DNA of 64,000 nt, from the NCBI GenBank assembly GCA_036346205.1, contig JARFJB010000821.1, positions 8,193,222 to 8,257,221 on the forward strand, read 5' to 3'. Below, in pieces: positions 34,505 to 45,556 of the stretch; within the stretch, counting starts at the first letter, position 1; each line of letters begins with the position of its first letter. The notes below the pieces were generated by a model. It worked only from the letters and a program-made list of their open reading frames with translations. It had not been told where the DNA came from and ran no database searches. The DNA comes from Vesta saturnalis (lineage: Eukaryota; Arthropoda; Insecta; Coleoptera; Lampyridae). The position numbers and the translations under genes are program-made.

Positions 34505-34880
34505 ACCAACCAGGGGGGCGCAACAGGGGGCGAAGGCCCGAGAATAAGTTTTGAAGACCTACATGGTAGATCCTATACTTGTCTTACAAGAACCTGTTTA
34601 TTACTAAAAACAATTTCAAATTTCCCGCGCAGGACCAGGTCTCAGTGACCTTCAGTAACACTGCATGCACGCGAAATTGTCTAACCCCCAAGGGGTGTAC
34701 ACCTAAAAAGGCTCTTAATACGGCCAAAAGGACCTTAATTAGGGGTTCAACTCCGGCCAAGGGTTGAAAAAGGCCCCCGAAAAGAAGCCGACCCCACCCT
34801 CAAAATACACGCCTCCCACGTGGGCGAGTACAAAAAGTGGAGGGGAAGGGGTCCCAGGGGGCGGAGCTTGTGACGTAAAA
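34505..34880. other. GC-rich island of unknown nature
   Basis: About 375 bases are markedly GC-rich (runs of GGGGGCG, CCCCACC, CCAAGGGG) inside otherwise AT-rich DNA. A box B-like GGGGTTCAACTCC lies near 34741. A short open frame (34579-34767) has no motif. It may be a SINE or other foreign insert, but I could not define ends. Confidence 0.4.
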
Positions 34881-35189
34881 AAGTTGAGGGGATGGTGTCT
34901 ATGTGTTTCTATATTTTTAATGTAGAATTAACTTCCCTGACATTAGCCTGCGAAAAATTAGATTTATTTCCCAAAGGAGGTAATTTTTTGAGTGAGTCTG
35001 TTAATTTGAGTAGGTACTGTATTGTGAAAGAGTGCTATCTCTGTTTGGAAAGTAATGGAAATTTGTTTAAGCATACGCTTTAGATTTAATTTTTTGTACA
35101 TATTTCACCTGTTTTTCTATAGATAAAGGTAATTATTAATTTAAAAAAAATAAAAATCTATTTACAGGTTAAATAAGAATGTTCTTGGT
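34881..35189. other. AT-rich spacer before right arm of transposon C
   Basis: No supported gene. An open frame at 34892-35083 has no family motif. Confidence 0.4.
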
Positions 35190-36094
35190 TAAGGTCGAAA
35201 AAAAGATTAAGCCGCAATTAAACCATAATGTACTATATTCATCATTGGATTTGGACAAAAAGGACTTTAATAACCTGATATCAGAATACTAGGGCAGTAT
35301 TTAAAAAATGAAGTTCATGATGGCTCCGCAAAGACGAAACGTCGGATTCAAAATTAATAATGTCACCTTATAGGGCATTAAAAGTTGTTGTAGAAAAGTG
35401 TCACCTTTGGTTCAAATAGATCAAATACTAACGGAAGAAAAAAATAATTTGTAAAATCCAAAAATTCAATTTTCTCAAAATAACTTCAGAACCAACATTT
35501 TTTCAGGCATTTCTAAACGGCCTTAGATTACGCAATTTTTCCCCCATTTAATCAAATCTGTATCTTTTGCCGTTTCCAATATCCCCATAGTGGCCATCAT
35601 TATCTTAGACACAGAGTGTATGTGAAGATTAAATTCCTTTCAGTGGTGTCAAGAAAGCAAGAATATTTTTGCAACATTTTTTCAAAAACTAATATTTGAT
35701 TGAAATAGAATGATGGAAACAAGGAACATTCTAGACATCCATGTCTACACGCCAACCAGTGAATATGATGACACTGCTCTGTCCAAACCGACAAGCGGGT
35801 CCTTAGGGACTAAATTTCTCATGTGATATATTTAGTCATCTATAAACCACGCTGTCCTCGCCTTTCGTCGTCCTATTGCCAAACGTAAAATGTAATTTAA
35901 TAAGTCATAACCTCTTTAACCCTTTATAGGGCAGAACTCCGGGCGCTATTTTTTGGAGGACTTCGTATAGGAATATATAAGAGGATTTTACGTAAAAAGT
36001 CAAACCTTGTTTTAGGTTCTGCAGGACAGTACTTCTGCGTAGCACAGATCCTTCTGCAAAATGTTTTTCTTAAGTGTTTAGTGGTTCAAATATA

Positions 36095-37939
36095 CAAGGG
36101 TGATTCGTGTAAGAACCGACACAGAGCAGGATTATGTAGGGGATCCCAAAAAATGGTGATTTAATGGAACTTTCGTGTCTATACTAAGTTACACCCCTGA
36201 GAAGTTATAAGCCTTGACAGTAGGATTTCAAATTTCGACAAAAATCAATATCTCAGTTACACTTAAACTTAGAAAAATCAAATTTGGTACACGTTGTATA
36301 TGTATCAAGAGCATTAATCGACAATAAGTAGAGTTCATTTGTAGTATTATAAAGGATTGGTAAGGGATGATGCACCATTAAAATGTTGGCGGACTTAAAA
36401 CTTTATTACTTTATTTTATAGGAAATTCAATTCCAAAACTGTTTTTTTACTCTTGTTATCTTTCAGACTGTCATTTTCAACAAAAACTCGAATAATTAAA
36501 AACGCGCATTGTAGCTATATTAAAATCATCGAAAATTCAAAAGTGGGCAGTGAAATTAAACGTCAAACCTGACGATTGCTCAAAATGATCACCGTTTTGT
36601 CGCAGGCATAAATTTATTTTTCGTCGAAAATTGAAATGTACTCTACCCAATTACGGCTGATTGTTTCTTATGAATGTGCATTTATCCATAATGCGATTCC
36701 ATAATTGTTCTCGAGACGTAACTGGCGAGAAATACACAAATTCTTTTAACGCCCCCCAAAGAAAGAAGTCACAGTTGTTGAGGTCTGGTGATCGTGGAGG
36801 CCACACTTGTGGGCAATTATTTCCCCATTCAATCCATTTATTTGGATATTGGTGGTTTAAGAAGTCTCTAACAATAATACTAAAATAAGGTGGTGCTCCT
36901 TCATGAATAAACCGATGCTTCTATCTGAGTTGCATTGAAACCTCGTGAAGTAGATCTGGATAAGTGTTTTGGAGAAATTCTAAATAACTCTCGTCATTTA
37001 GTCGATTCATTAAAATGACTGGGCCAATTAAATACCCATCTATAACACCGATCCAAACATTTATTTTAAACTTGCGTTGGAATGGAATACTAAATGAGGG
37101 TTTACGTCGGTATACTCATGCTAGTTAAGTAAATTGGTAATAACTCTCCAGGTTAAACAAGGTTTATCAGTAAAGACAATATTTCTTTCAAAATTAATAT
37201 CTTGATTCAAAACAGACAGAAATTCACTCGTTTAACCAAATCTTCCGGCAAACAATTCTTGCACTTTTTTGGATGTGATATGGGTGTAGAAGATTACGTT
37301 CGATAAATCGTTGTACAGATGTTTCCGACGTACCAGTTTGTCGAGAGAGAACTGTAATACTAATATGTGGGCCATCTTCAATTACATTAAAAACAGCTTC
37401 TTCACTTTGTGCCATGATTGCAATAGCACGTTCTGGAGTGTTACTGGAAAACTTTTCTGTTTCTTGTGCCCGTCTTTCAACTTGTGTGCTAAATGAAAAC
37501 TTTCTGGCCATTTTCAAAACACTCGGCAAACAATTTTTCTTAGTCACTTTTGAATTTTTGATGATTTTAAATAATACAGCTATTATGCGTGTTTTTGAAA
37601 AATAGTGAGAGTTTTAAAATTAAATTCCCTAAAAAATAAACTAAAATAATAGTCCACCAATGGGTTAAAAAATTCTGTCATATTTTAATGGTGCATCATC
37701 CCTTATCAATCCTTTAAAATACTACAATTGGGCTATACTTACTTCCGATTAATTCTCTTGGTACATCCACAGCTTGTATCAAATTTGGTTCTTCTAAGTT
37801 CAAGTTTAACTGAAATATTGGTTTCTTTCGAAATTTAAAACCCCACTTCTCAAGAGTGCAGCTTAGTATAAATTGCGTTACATCGTCATATTTTAGTTCC
37901 CCTACATGTCATTGCTTTGTGCCATTTCAGATCACCCTG
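36095..37939 (-). mobile_element. Transposon D (DUF4817 type) inside the piggyBac
   Basis: The left end CAAGGGTGATTCGTGT is preceded by TA and matched by the reversed right end CAGGGTGATCTG. Inverted repeats cover about 36095-36390 and 37680-37939, with a long shared block TTTTAATGGTGCATCATCCCTTA at both inner ends. Length is 1,845 bp. A minus-strand transposase fills the middle. Confidence 0.8.
36575..37547 (-). pseudogene. Transposon D transposase, catalytic Asp replaced
   Basis: N-terminal segment 37547-37224 includes GPHISITVLSRQTGTSETSV and LLHPYHIQ, the second helix-turn-helix and linker of the family. Shifted frames then give NIVFTDKP (first aspartate), NVWIGVIDGYLIGPVI, FIHEGAPPYFS and WPPRSPDLNNCDFFLWGALK. 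The second catalytic aspartate of the usual QQDGAPPH motif is glutamate here, and the histidine is tyrosine. The tail ends LRQNGDHFEQ. Frame breaks and these substitutions imply inactivity. Confidence 0.7.
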
Positions 37940-38633
37940 TTTTTACGTATTTTGCTACTAACTCAGTACTCCATTATTTCGTTCAATACTAACCATAATT
38001 ATAAATTTTATTACGAATGAAAACACAAGGTCTATCAAACATTAAAAAATATATATTCGAAGGTAGTAATAAAAAAACACTAACCATAAAACAAGAAAAA
38101 ACATTCTAATGTAGTAATAAACAAAATTATTGAAGTATTACTGTAAAAATGCGTAAAAGCTAGACATAACTGAATCTTGGTGAAATAACGTTATATATAA
38201 TAAGCAAAATAAAAAAGCATTCGTTCAGATTTGGAATATTTAAGTTCACAATAAGAATTATTCACGATGACTAAACGGAATAAAACAGTATAAAAACAAT
38301 ACTGTATTTGACCTTTGTTGTGCAGCCGTGGAACTACAATAGCAACACCTGCGTCTTGTACCTTACGGTAGCAAATGATTTTCTACGTTATTTAGCCTTA
38401 TAGCATGCAGTACTGCCTGTCTACCGTCTGAATGGTTTCTTTTCCTTTCATGCCCAAACTGAGAAAGAGGTTAAGATTTTGTTCTATGACAATACGGTTC
38501 CATCCGTATAGTGATGAGCCGTAGATTTGGTAAAGATGTTAGTCTCTTGAACAGCAGTTTTGCATAATATAACTATTTACAATGCAAGCATTAATAAGGA
38601 AAAAAAAATACGTATCCACCAGCGACGACTCTT

Positions 38634-39845
38634 TCAAGAGGTACCATATATGAAAAGCAGTTGATCAAAGTGGGCAACACTACCCGTATAGCGGTTGCAA
38701 CCGGCTACAGATTCCGAACATTTCACTGATATTATTTTGTCGGTTTTTTGTGTCTTTAGTACTTCAGTCTCCCTCAGAGGATTGTGCGTTGTGCTCAGAG
38801 TAGTGACAGATTTTTTTATTCTGCTTAGAAATACAAATATATCGAGCGTTGACACGATCTATCTCACCCAAAACCATTTTTTTATCTTTCCTTTGTAAAT
38901 TTCTAAGGAAAGACTTTCTGATTGGCCTTATGGTTACACAGTCAAAAAATCTTCTTTATAAAAGTTTTCTTGCAGAAACAATAGAGGAATAAAGATTGTC
39001 AAAAATCAGATAGTAACCAAGACCTTCAAAAAAAGTTGGCCACATTTTAAAGCCACGACTAATCGACTTCATATGTTGCTTTAAGTTTCTGCCTTTAAAC
39101 TTAATCATGGACACGTCTACAGCGAGATATTACAATGGATGTAATAAAAGTTTCAAGCTTTTTCATGTAGACCCCATGTGAGGTCTGATAATAATAATAA
39201 GGTTTTATCGTAACCTTCTTGTCCACTATGACTGTACTTTTTACACTAGTAATCCTTTTAATTCGAATGATCTCAAAGTTTGGCTCGCTACTCAAATAAA
39301 ACCGGAAGCTGGGAAACGTGTTTAATCCCATAATAATAAGAATACCAACATGCGGTTTCAGTTCATCAAGAGTTAGATCAAGAACTTGGTTACATTGTTT
39401 AGCGTACAAATTTGATTGTTCCACAACATATTGTAATAGTATGTGTGTAATCCTCACCTAAGCAAACTGTGGGAGGACTGCAAATACCAAATGGTTGATT
39501 AAAACTTTTATTGCGTTTCATAAACACTGGGGGTTTTCTGTGATGTTCCGCTCCAATGCAATTCGCTTTCGCATTGTTAGAATAGTTCTCATCTTTATCG
39601 CTGAAAGCACGCAATGTAACTTGTTCCGCTTCTATTCCTGTCAAACTGACCTCTACTATATCTTCATCATTATCCGTTTCATCAAGAGGACCACTACTAG
39701 AACACCATGAGACACAACTAAGGATGGTACATCTAGTATATCAGTTGTTATTAGTTAGTGATGAAGAGTGAGGTACGCCATCATTAGCATCAGAATCCTC
39801 TTCGATGTCTGAACTTAAAGCAATTTCTTGGTTCACGCTCGTCAT
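38634..39845 (-). pseudogene. piggyBac-like transposase (DDE_Tnp_1_7), broken
   Basis: Starts MTSVNQEIALSSDIEEDSDA (39845), an acidic N-terminus common in this family. The core shows LDELKPHVGILIIMGLN, then in another frame VDVSMIKFKGRNLKQHM with RGFKMW (first catalytic aspartate) and YYLIFDNLYSSI (second). The C-terminal CNRYTGSVAHFDQLL corresponds to the usual NxxMGGVDxxDQ block, in which the third catalytic aspartate appears as alanine. Several stops and a frameshift near 39125. Its place inside TTAA-flanked ends makes it the element's own transposase. Confidence 0.8.
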
Positions 39846-40436
39846 AATTGATAAAAGGTATTCTATGTTAAATCGAACTATTGTTTTTCATCCATCTAAA
39901 CGGATTATGAAGAATACTGTTCAATGATTAGAAAAAGAAAGGCGACGTAGATTCCTTATCCAGAAACATATACAGTTATCAAAAAAAATTGAAGTACAAC
40001 ATCAATTTGATAACTAATCTTAAGGTGTTTCCTAAACAAATGCGTATTCACTGGTGCGTATAGGGAAATATCAGAGATAATGCTTTATGATCACTAGGTA
40101 CATAATAATAAGTGTAACATCAAATTGCATCGTATAATTATACATTGCAAAACACTAACGTGCATAGATTCTTATGATAATATGTACATTTTAGCCAGAC
40201 TATATAGATCATTACCGAATAATAGCAAAAAATATTAGCACAAAAATGCACATTATTTGCTTTTATTACTGTAGTAACTAGTGGTTCGTCTGGTATGAAT
40301 GAAAACCATGGAGCATTTGTGAGAATGTATTTTATCCTTTTGATAATAAACGGTAAAATCTATTGTGGTTTATTTGGGAACATCGGAGGTACATACTTTT
40401 GAAGCAGTTTTGAAGCAGTACCTTATAATGGGTTAA

Positions 40437-41440
40437 TTAAGATACTTAGATTTTGGGTATGAAATCGTGTATTTTTTATTAACTTTTTATAAATTTAAAC
40501 GTTTCGATAATAATTACAGTTATCTTCGTCAGTAAATGACAGTAGTTGTTGAAAATTATTTAAGATGTCAAATAAATACTTGAAATCTGAAAAGATAAAT
40601 GTAAGCCTGCTACAATAATTAGGAAACGTATATGAAAGCGCCAACTACAGAATATCATTTTGTTTTAGTAAAGTTTAGCTAGATCTTTAATACATTGTAA
40701 ATATTATTAAAGCACCTTGACAATGACAAAACAGAACACCGTCTAAAAATGTCGCAATCAAGAAACAAATTTATCACAACTTAATTAAGTTATAATGTAA
40801 TACCATTTGAGGATATAGTTTCTAGTATCGAGAGTTCTATTAAATCTGTATCCTTTGATGCTGGAAATGAAAGTAGATATGATACAGTTTAAATATTATG
40901 TAAAGCAGAACTTCCAAAAAGTAATTTCCCTTTCCGTCAACGAAAAGCTTTATTAGATTTTACAAATTATGAAAACATAATTGTGTGACCATAACATAAA
41001 GGTAATGCAACCGTTATTTTAAACAAGAATGATTAGAAATTTAAAATTAAACAATTATTGGAACGAAAAACAAACTGTGAATTGCGAAAAGGTCTTACAA
41101 AGAAGTTCCTCTTGTAAACTAAAGAACTTATTAAAATATCTCCTATTTCTGAAGGAACAATAATCGAATTAACTTGCTCTAAAGCTCTTCCACCAAGCCT
41201 ATATGATCTACCAAAAATTCATCAATATCTTACCTTTTTATTACAGTCTCATGCAGGAAAACTTCTCATCATATCAAAAACTCTGCACGCTTCATTGAAA
41301 AAACGCGTAATTTTAATAAGTAAAATATGACACTATCGTCAGTATGATATGGTCTTTGATAAAAGATTTCGGTTGACCAACAGCATAACAGTAGATGTTC
41401 TAGAGCTCATAGAGGATGCTTTAGAGTTTTAAAACTATTT
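40437..41440 (+). mobile_element. Penelope-like element with RT remnant
   Basis: Immediately after the piggyBac TTAA a PLE terminal repeat begins (40437-40810, the closest relative of 2044-2460). Broken coding sequence follows: LLDFTNYENIIV, then HKGNATVILNKND (the PLE 'ADKGNATVIL' motif), later SKALPPSLYDLPKIH (the PLE 'YGLPKIHK' motif) and further palm-like sequence to about 41430. Only the N-terminal half of the RT is recognisable, with stops throughout. Confidence 0.7.
40501..40532 (-). ncRNA. Hammerhead-like core in PLE repeat
   Basis: Minus strand: CTGACGA, A, GATAAC, loop, ATTATC, GAAAC. Five of six stem II pairs hold (one C-A mismatch). It lies on the strand opposite to the RT remnant downstream. 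Confidence 0.35.
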
Positions 41441-41526
41441 GTAAGAAAAACAATACCTTATTAAATGTATGTTTCAGTTGTAAGTGTTTCAATTATAATA
41501 ATAATGTAACACCTGTCAATCAACTG

Positions 41527-41953
41527 CTACGTGTACGTGTACGTGTACGTGTACGTGTACGTGTACGTGTACGTGTACGTGTACGTGTACGTGTACGTGT
41601 ACGTGTACGTGTACGTGTACGTGTACGTGTACGTGTACGTGTACGTGTACGTGTACGTGTACGTGTACGTGTACGTGTACGTGTACGTGTACGTGTCGTG
41701 TACGTGTACGTGTACGTGTACGTGTACGTGTACGTGTACGTGTACGTGTACGTGAGGTGTACGTGTGCGTGTGCGTGTACGTGTGCGTGTACGTGTACGT
41801 GTACGTGTACGTGTACGTGTACGTGTACGTGTACGTGTACGTGTACGTGTACGTGTACGTGTACGTGTACGTGTACGTGTACGTGTACGTGTACGTGTAC
41901 GTGTACGTGTACGTATACGTGTACGTGTACGTGTATGTGTATGTGAACGTATA
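41527..41953. repeat. Hexanucleotide array (ACGTGT)n
   Basis: About 70 copies of ACGTGT with one phase slip at 41697 and short GTGCGT variants near 41765. All open frames crossing it are repeat artefacts. Confidence 0.95.
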
Positions 41954-42279
41954 TGTGCACTCCTTCGAATGTAGGAGTGCTTCGAAGGCCTTCTGCAACG
42001 AACGCTTTATACTATTTTCTCTGTTTTGGGCTTATTTCATCTTGTTTATTACTTAGTGACGACTTAAAAGATCTGGTTGTAAAATAATTAGGTTGACAGT
42101 AGTTTCCGTAGCAACTAATAATCAACATTTACATATAATTTCGTAATAACGTGTTATTAATTATCTACGGTAGTAATGTTCGATTTGAGGCGTAAGTATC
42201 ACAACCTTTACGCATTCATTTAGATTTCTATAAATAGAAGAGCCCAATTTCAACATCGAAAATAAGTTCAATGCCTCCT

Positions 42280-42995
42280 GAAGTTCGCGAAGTTGCGGTC
42301 AGTGCCGTGAACATAACATAGACTATCGCAATAAGGGTGAGTTAATGATATTTTGTGACCTACCTACAGACGCCAAGAACTGTTTAACATCAAAATTGAT
42401 GATATTGAGTATAAAAATGTATCATTATCTGTCACATTCCAAAAAACTAAAACCAATCACCCAAGATTGTTTGTAATAAGAAACGACCATTGCATAAATC
42501 TAATAAAAAAATATTATAGCTTGAGGCCAACTTATATTAAATGCCAACGATTTTTTCTATACTACATAAATGGCCGTTGCAGACAACAACCAATCGGTAT
42601 AAATAAATTGCGCGGGATGCCAAGGATTATTACTAAATACCACCACCTACCAGAACCTATTATCTGCTCTGGACCGTTCTCTGCGTCGCATGTGGCAAAC
42701 AGTGGCGGTGATTTAATTACAGTGAAGCAACATAGTGGATGGAAAAGCTCACTTGAAGCAGATGCGTCAACAAATAAGAAAATTAAAGTCGCAGAAATTC
42801 TTTCAAAGCGTGGAGCAACTTCTACAGCTGAACTCTTTAGTCTTTTTGCTAATACAGACATGTATCAACTAACAAGGAAAGCATGAATATGTTTAATTCT
42901 CAACAGAATGCTCTGCAGTTTCAGTTAATCCAGCTTCAAATGCATCTGTTTCAGTTACAATTTATAACAATTGTAACTCTGTATACTAATTTGAT
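42280..42995 (+). pseudogene. Crypton-type tyrosine recombinase remnant
   Basis: The translation runs FQKTKTNHPRLFVI, LIKKYYSLRPTYIKCQRFFL, GRCRQQPIGINKLRGMPRII, then SGGDLITVKQHSGWKSSLEA. After a frame change near 42885 it gives SVNPASNASVSVTIYNNC. The order matches insect Crypton C-terminal halves. The H-x-x-R catalytic motif (normally GHSFRR) is replaced by GPFSAS and the catalytic tyrosine after GWKSS is absent, so it is dead. The 3' flank (43035-43110) recurs at 22752-22830. Confidence 0.75.
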
Positions 42996-43365
42996 GTTAT
43001 TAAAGTAAAGTTGATAAGTATATTGACACAGATTACTGTTTTTACAATGTTGCCTATTTTCATTGCGAACGTATAAAAGAAGAGGTTTCATAATTATCCT
43101 AAATATTATTCAAATTATTTCATTCTTTTAGGCCTAATTATGCCCTTTCTTCGTACATAACCCGTGTGTGTTAGCAATACTACGTTGTCACGTAAAAACA
43201 TCTGCACAGCAAATCCACGATCTCCGATTTGCGAATATTTTAATAATTTCACAACCGCAATTCACGCGTCAATACCTCAAAAATTTCCTTCAAAATTCAC
43301 GTTTACGTCTGAAAATTTAATGCTGGGCCGAAGCTTAAACTAATAATATGCCAAAACCTTTTAAA

Positions 43366-43735
43366 AATGAAAAGGAAAAGTCCACGTATTTCATTCCCTC
43401 CCCAAAGGGGAGGGCGGGCTGCTCGAGCTTTCCTAGCTCCTTCAGCCACAATCACGGATTTCCAGCATAGTATATATGAATGGTGGGCATAAGGATGGGT
43501 GTGGTCAGGATTGGATCGGAAGGAACCGAGTTAGGGTTCTGAGGGGGAAAATACTACCCCAACATTCGCGTAAGTAGCCGCACATGGTGTGCATATACGC
43601 AGTGACCATGCCGCTACATGGTATGAGGAAAATCCCCTGAAAAAAGCCTCATACAAGGTAGATGGTCACGGGAATCGAACCCATTACCTCCCGAATGCTA
43701 AGTAGTTTGTGTCACGACTACGCTACCAGCTCGGT
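43366..43735 (-). mobile_element. tRNA-derived SINE, copy 1, with 11-bp duplication
   Basis: On the minus strand the head has CCGAGCTGGTAGCGTAG (box A-like) and GGGTTCGATTCCCG (box B). A body shared with the copy at 51900-52258 follows, ending CCCTCCCCTTTGGGGAGGG and a short AT-rich tail. Direct TSDs AACCTTTTAAA lie at 43355-43365 and 43736-43746. The body includes a paired GTATGAGG...CCTCATACC stretch. Confidence 0.85.
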
Positions 43736-43746
43736 AACCTTTTAAA

Positions 43747-45365
43747 CGATGTAGACCGTCTTTATACTACAAGATTGCTTCACTAAACTGGTTATCGAGG
43801 TAATTAAATACCTCAACCGTCTGAACTTTAAAAAAACAAATGCGGATATTAAATAGAATAACATCTAGATAAAACGTCACAATCATTTAATTAATTTCTG
43901 CAAGTCATCAATATCCACACATTTCCTTTGTTTGACCAGTGAATCCATACAAATGCAGGTTATTCAAAACCTACGCCACTATCTAACGAAACTACTATCA
44001 CAAGGCGACAAAATACGTGTTTGGGGTTTGGTGCGTCGTGTTCATCATTTCTTTTGCACACGGCAAGTTAAAGCAAAATTCTTTTGGTGCTACGCTGTTG
44101 CCTTGTTGTGCGTTGTAACGAACAAATTCGGTTTAAATTTTAAAGTATACGTATACAATTATAATTGAGTTACTTAACAAATGAGTTTTGATTGGGCTGC
44201 TAAATGTAAAAATCAGGCGCTTGAACACATATTCAGGTAAGTTATCACTTACGAAATATTGAAAGTCATTTCGCCGCTATTTCTTTTACTTTGGTAGCCT
44301 TGTACTTTTTAACTGACAATTTACACGTACTACTAAGTTAAATTCACGTTTGTACTCAGTTCATAACAAAAAGGTAATTTGTCTTTAATTAGTTTATAAA
44401 CAATATACAGAATGTGGTTTGCGCTTTGTAAAGTTTGTAGTTGGATACTAATCGTAAAAGGGTTTGTTTATATTTGTATTTAGGTTTTTTTTATGTTATT
44501 CATATTGGTAATATTATACTTCCTGAGGTTATAGATGTTCTTGCAGTTTTTACGTTTTGATTTCATCTTGAGGTTGCGCATACGAATGCTCCAACGCACG
44601 CCGTCAAATAGTCTGGACCACTGAGTTACCGGCACTTTTTAATTTTTTGGCAAATATGGATGTTTGAATTATCGTTCATTTGAGGGACGTCACATCATTT
44701 ATGCAACACAATCACGTTCCAACCTTTTTACATCTTTATATATTTCTTCAAGATTTAGAAGTTACCGTTCCCGCTGGTATTTTGGTTATTTATCCCTGTT
44801 TTTTTTATTTTCATTTCTTGGTTTTGATATTAACCTTTTAGGTCTCCATATTTGTCACTCAATCGTTATGGTATTTCTCTTGTATTTTTGAAAGCTTTGC
44901 GATGTGACCGCGTAAGTTTTTTTTTTGTTTCACTCGTTATGATATGTTTATTCGAGTTATTTCTCTCAGCCTATGGGTAGCTTTGACAAAATAAAATATA
45001 TATAGTACGGTTTAAAGCTGTTTATTTGCTTACCTATTTTGAGTACCATTTAGAGATTAAAACAACGTTTTTTCTATTTGCCAAATTATAAATTTCTTCG
45101 AAATTATTTTATTAGTCTGTGCAAGTTTTTACATTCCATGACTCACTTGTGAGAAAACGATAATTTTATTTATCTTACAAATAGTGTATGAATAAACATA
45201 TTTTCTTTACTCTTTATTGATGTTTTGATATGTGTTAACTATTTTTTTCTAGTAGCTCTCCGTTCTGTCTCCATTTCAGATTTTGTGGGGCTTTTCTTTA
45301 AAAATTCGTGTCGCGATTATTACCAAACGGTTAACTACAACATCACAACTAACCATAGCGAACAA
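43747..45365. other. AT-rich spacer; one weak exon-like string
   Basis: No supported gene. At 44181-44236 an ATG in a favourable context is followed by 18 open codons (MSFDWAAKCKNQALEHIF) and a consensus donor CAG/GTAAGT. This is suggestive of a first coding exon but unsupported otherwise. Confidence 0.35.
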
Positions 45366-45556
45366 ACCTACGCTTGCACTCATGCATGCACATACCCTTC
45401 CCCCGCACACATACACGTGCGCCCACATGCGCACACACACATGGGCACACGTACACGCATACTCACATGCACACGCAAACACGCACACGCACACGCACAC
45501 GCGCACGCACACTCACAGGAACACGCACACGTACATGCAGACGCACACGTACACTA
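45366..45556. repeat. CA/CG-rich degenerate microsatellite
   Basis: CACACG, CACATG and CGCACA units in irregular order, GC-rich against the AT-rich surroundings. Open frames through it are artefacts. Confidence 0.85.

Larger units (their letters stand above)
29227..35618. mobile_element. Transposon C, 6.4 kb, ~425-bp inverted repeats
   Basis: The left end TACTCTGTGTCCAAGG matches the reversed right end CACTCTGTGTCTAAG, each flanked by TA. The inverted match continues to about 29650 and 35190, with shared blocks around GACGAAACG/CTTTCGTCTTTGCG, GGGCATTAAAAGTTG and CATTATGGTTTAATT. The interior is a composite: mirrored transposase fragments (29770-30000 minus, 33505-33777 plus), about 3 kb of unassigned sequence, a PLE palindrome and a Tc1-type fragment. 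Confidence 0.65.
35920..40432 (-). mobile_element. piggyBac transposon with TTAA duplication
   Basis: The left end CCCTTTATAGGGCAG after TTAA (35916-35919) matches the reversed right end CCCATTATAAGGTACTG before TTAA (40433-40436). TTAA duplication and CCC ends are specific to piggyBac. The minus-strand transposase at 38634-39845 confirms it. Transposon D (36095-37939) is nested in its left half. Without D it is about 2.67 kb, close to the usual size. Confidence 0.85.

Noticed and set aside
41516..42056. Open frames of alternating Val-Tyr, Thr-Cys, His-Val and Arg-Val
   Set aside because: Produced by the ACGTGT array on both strands.
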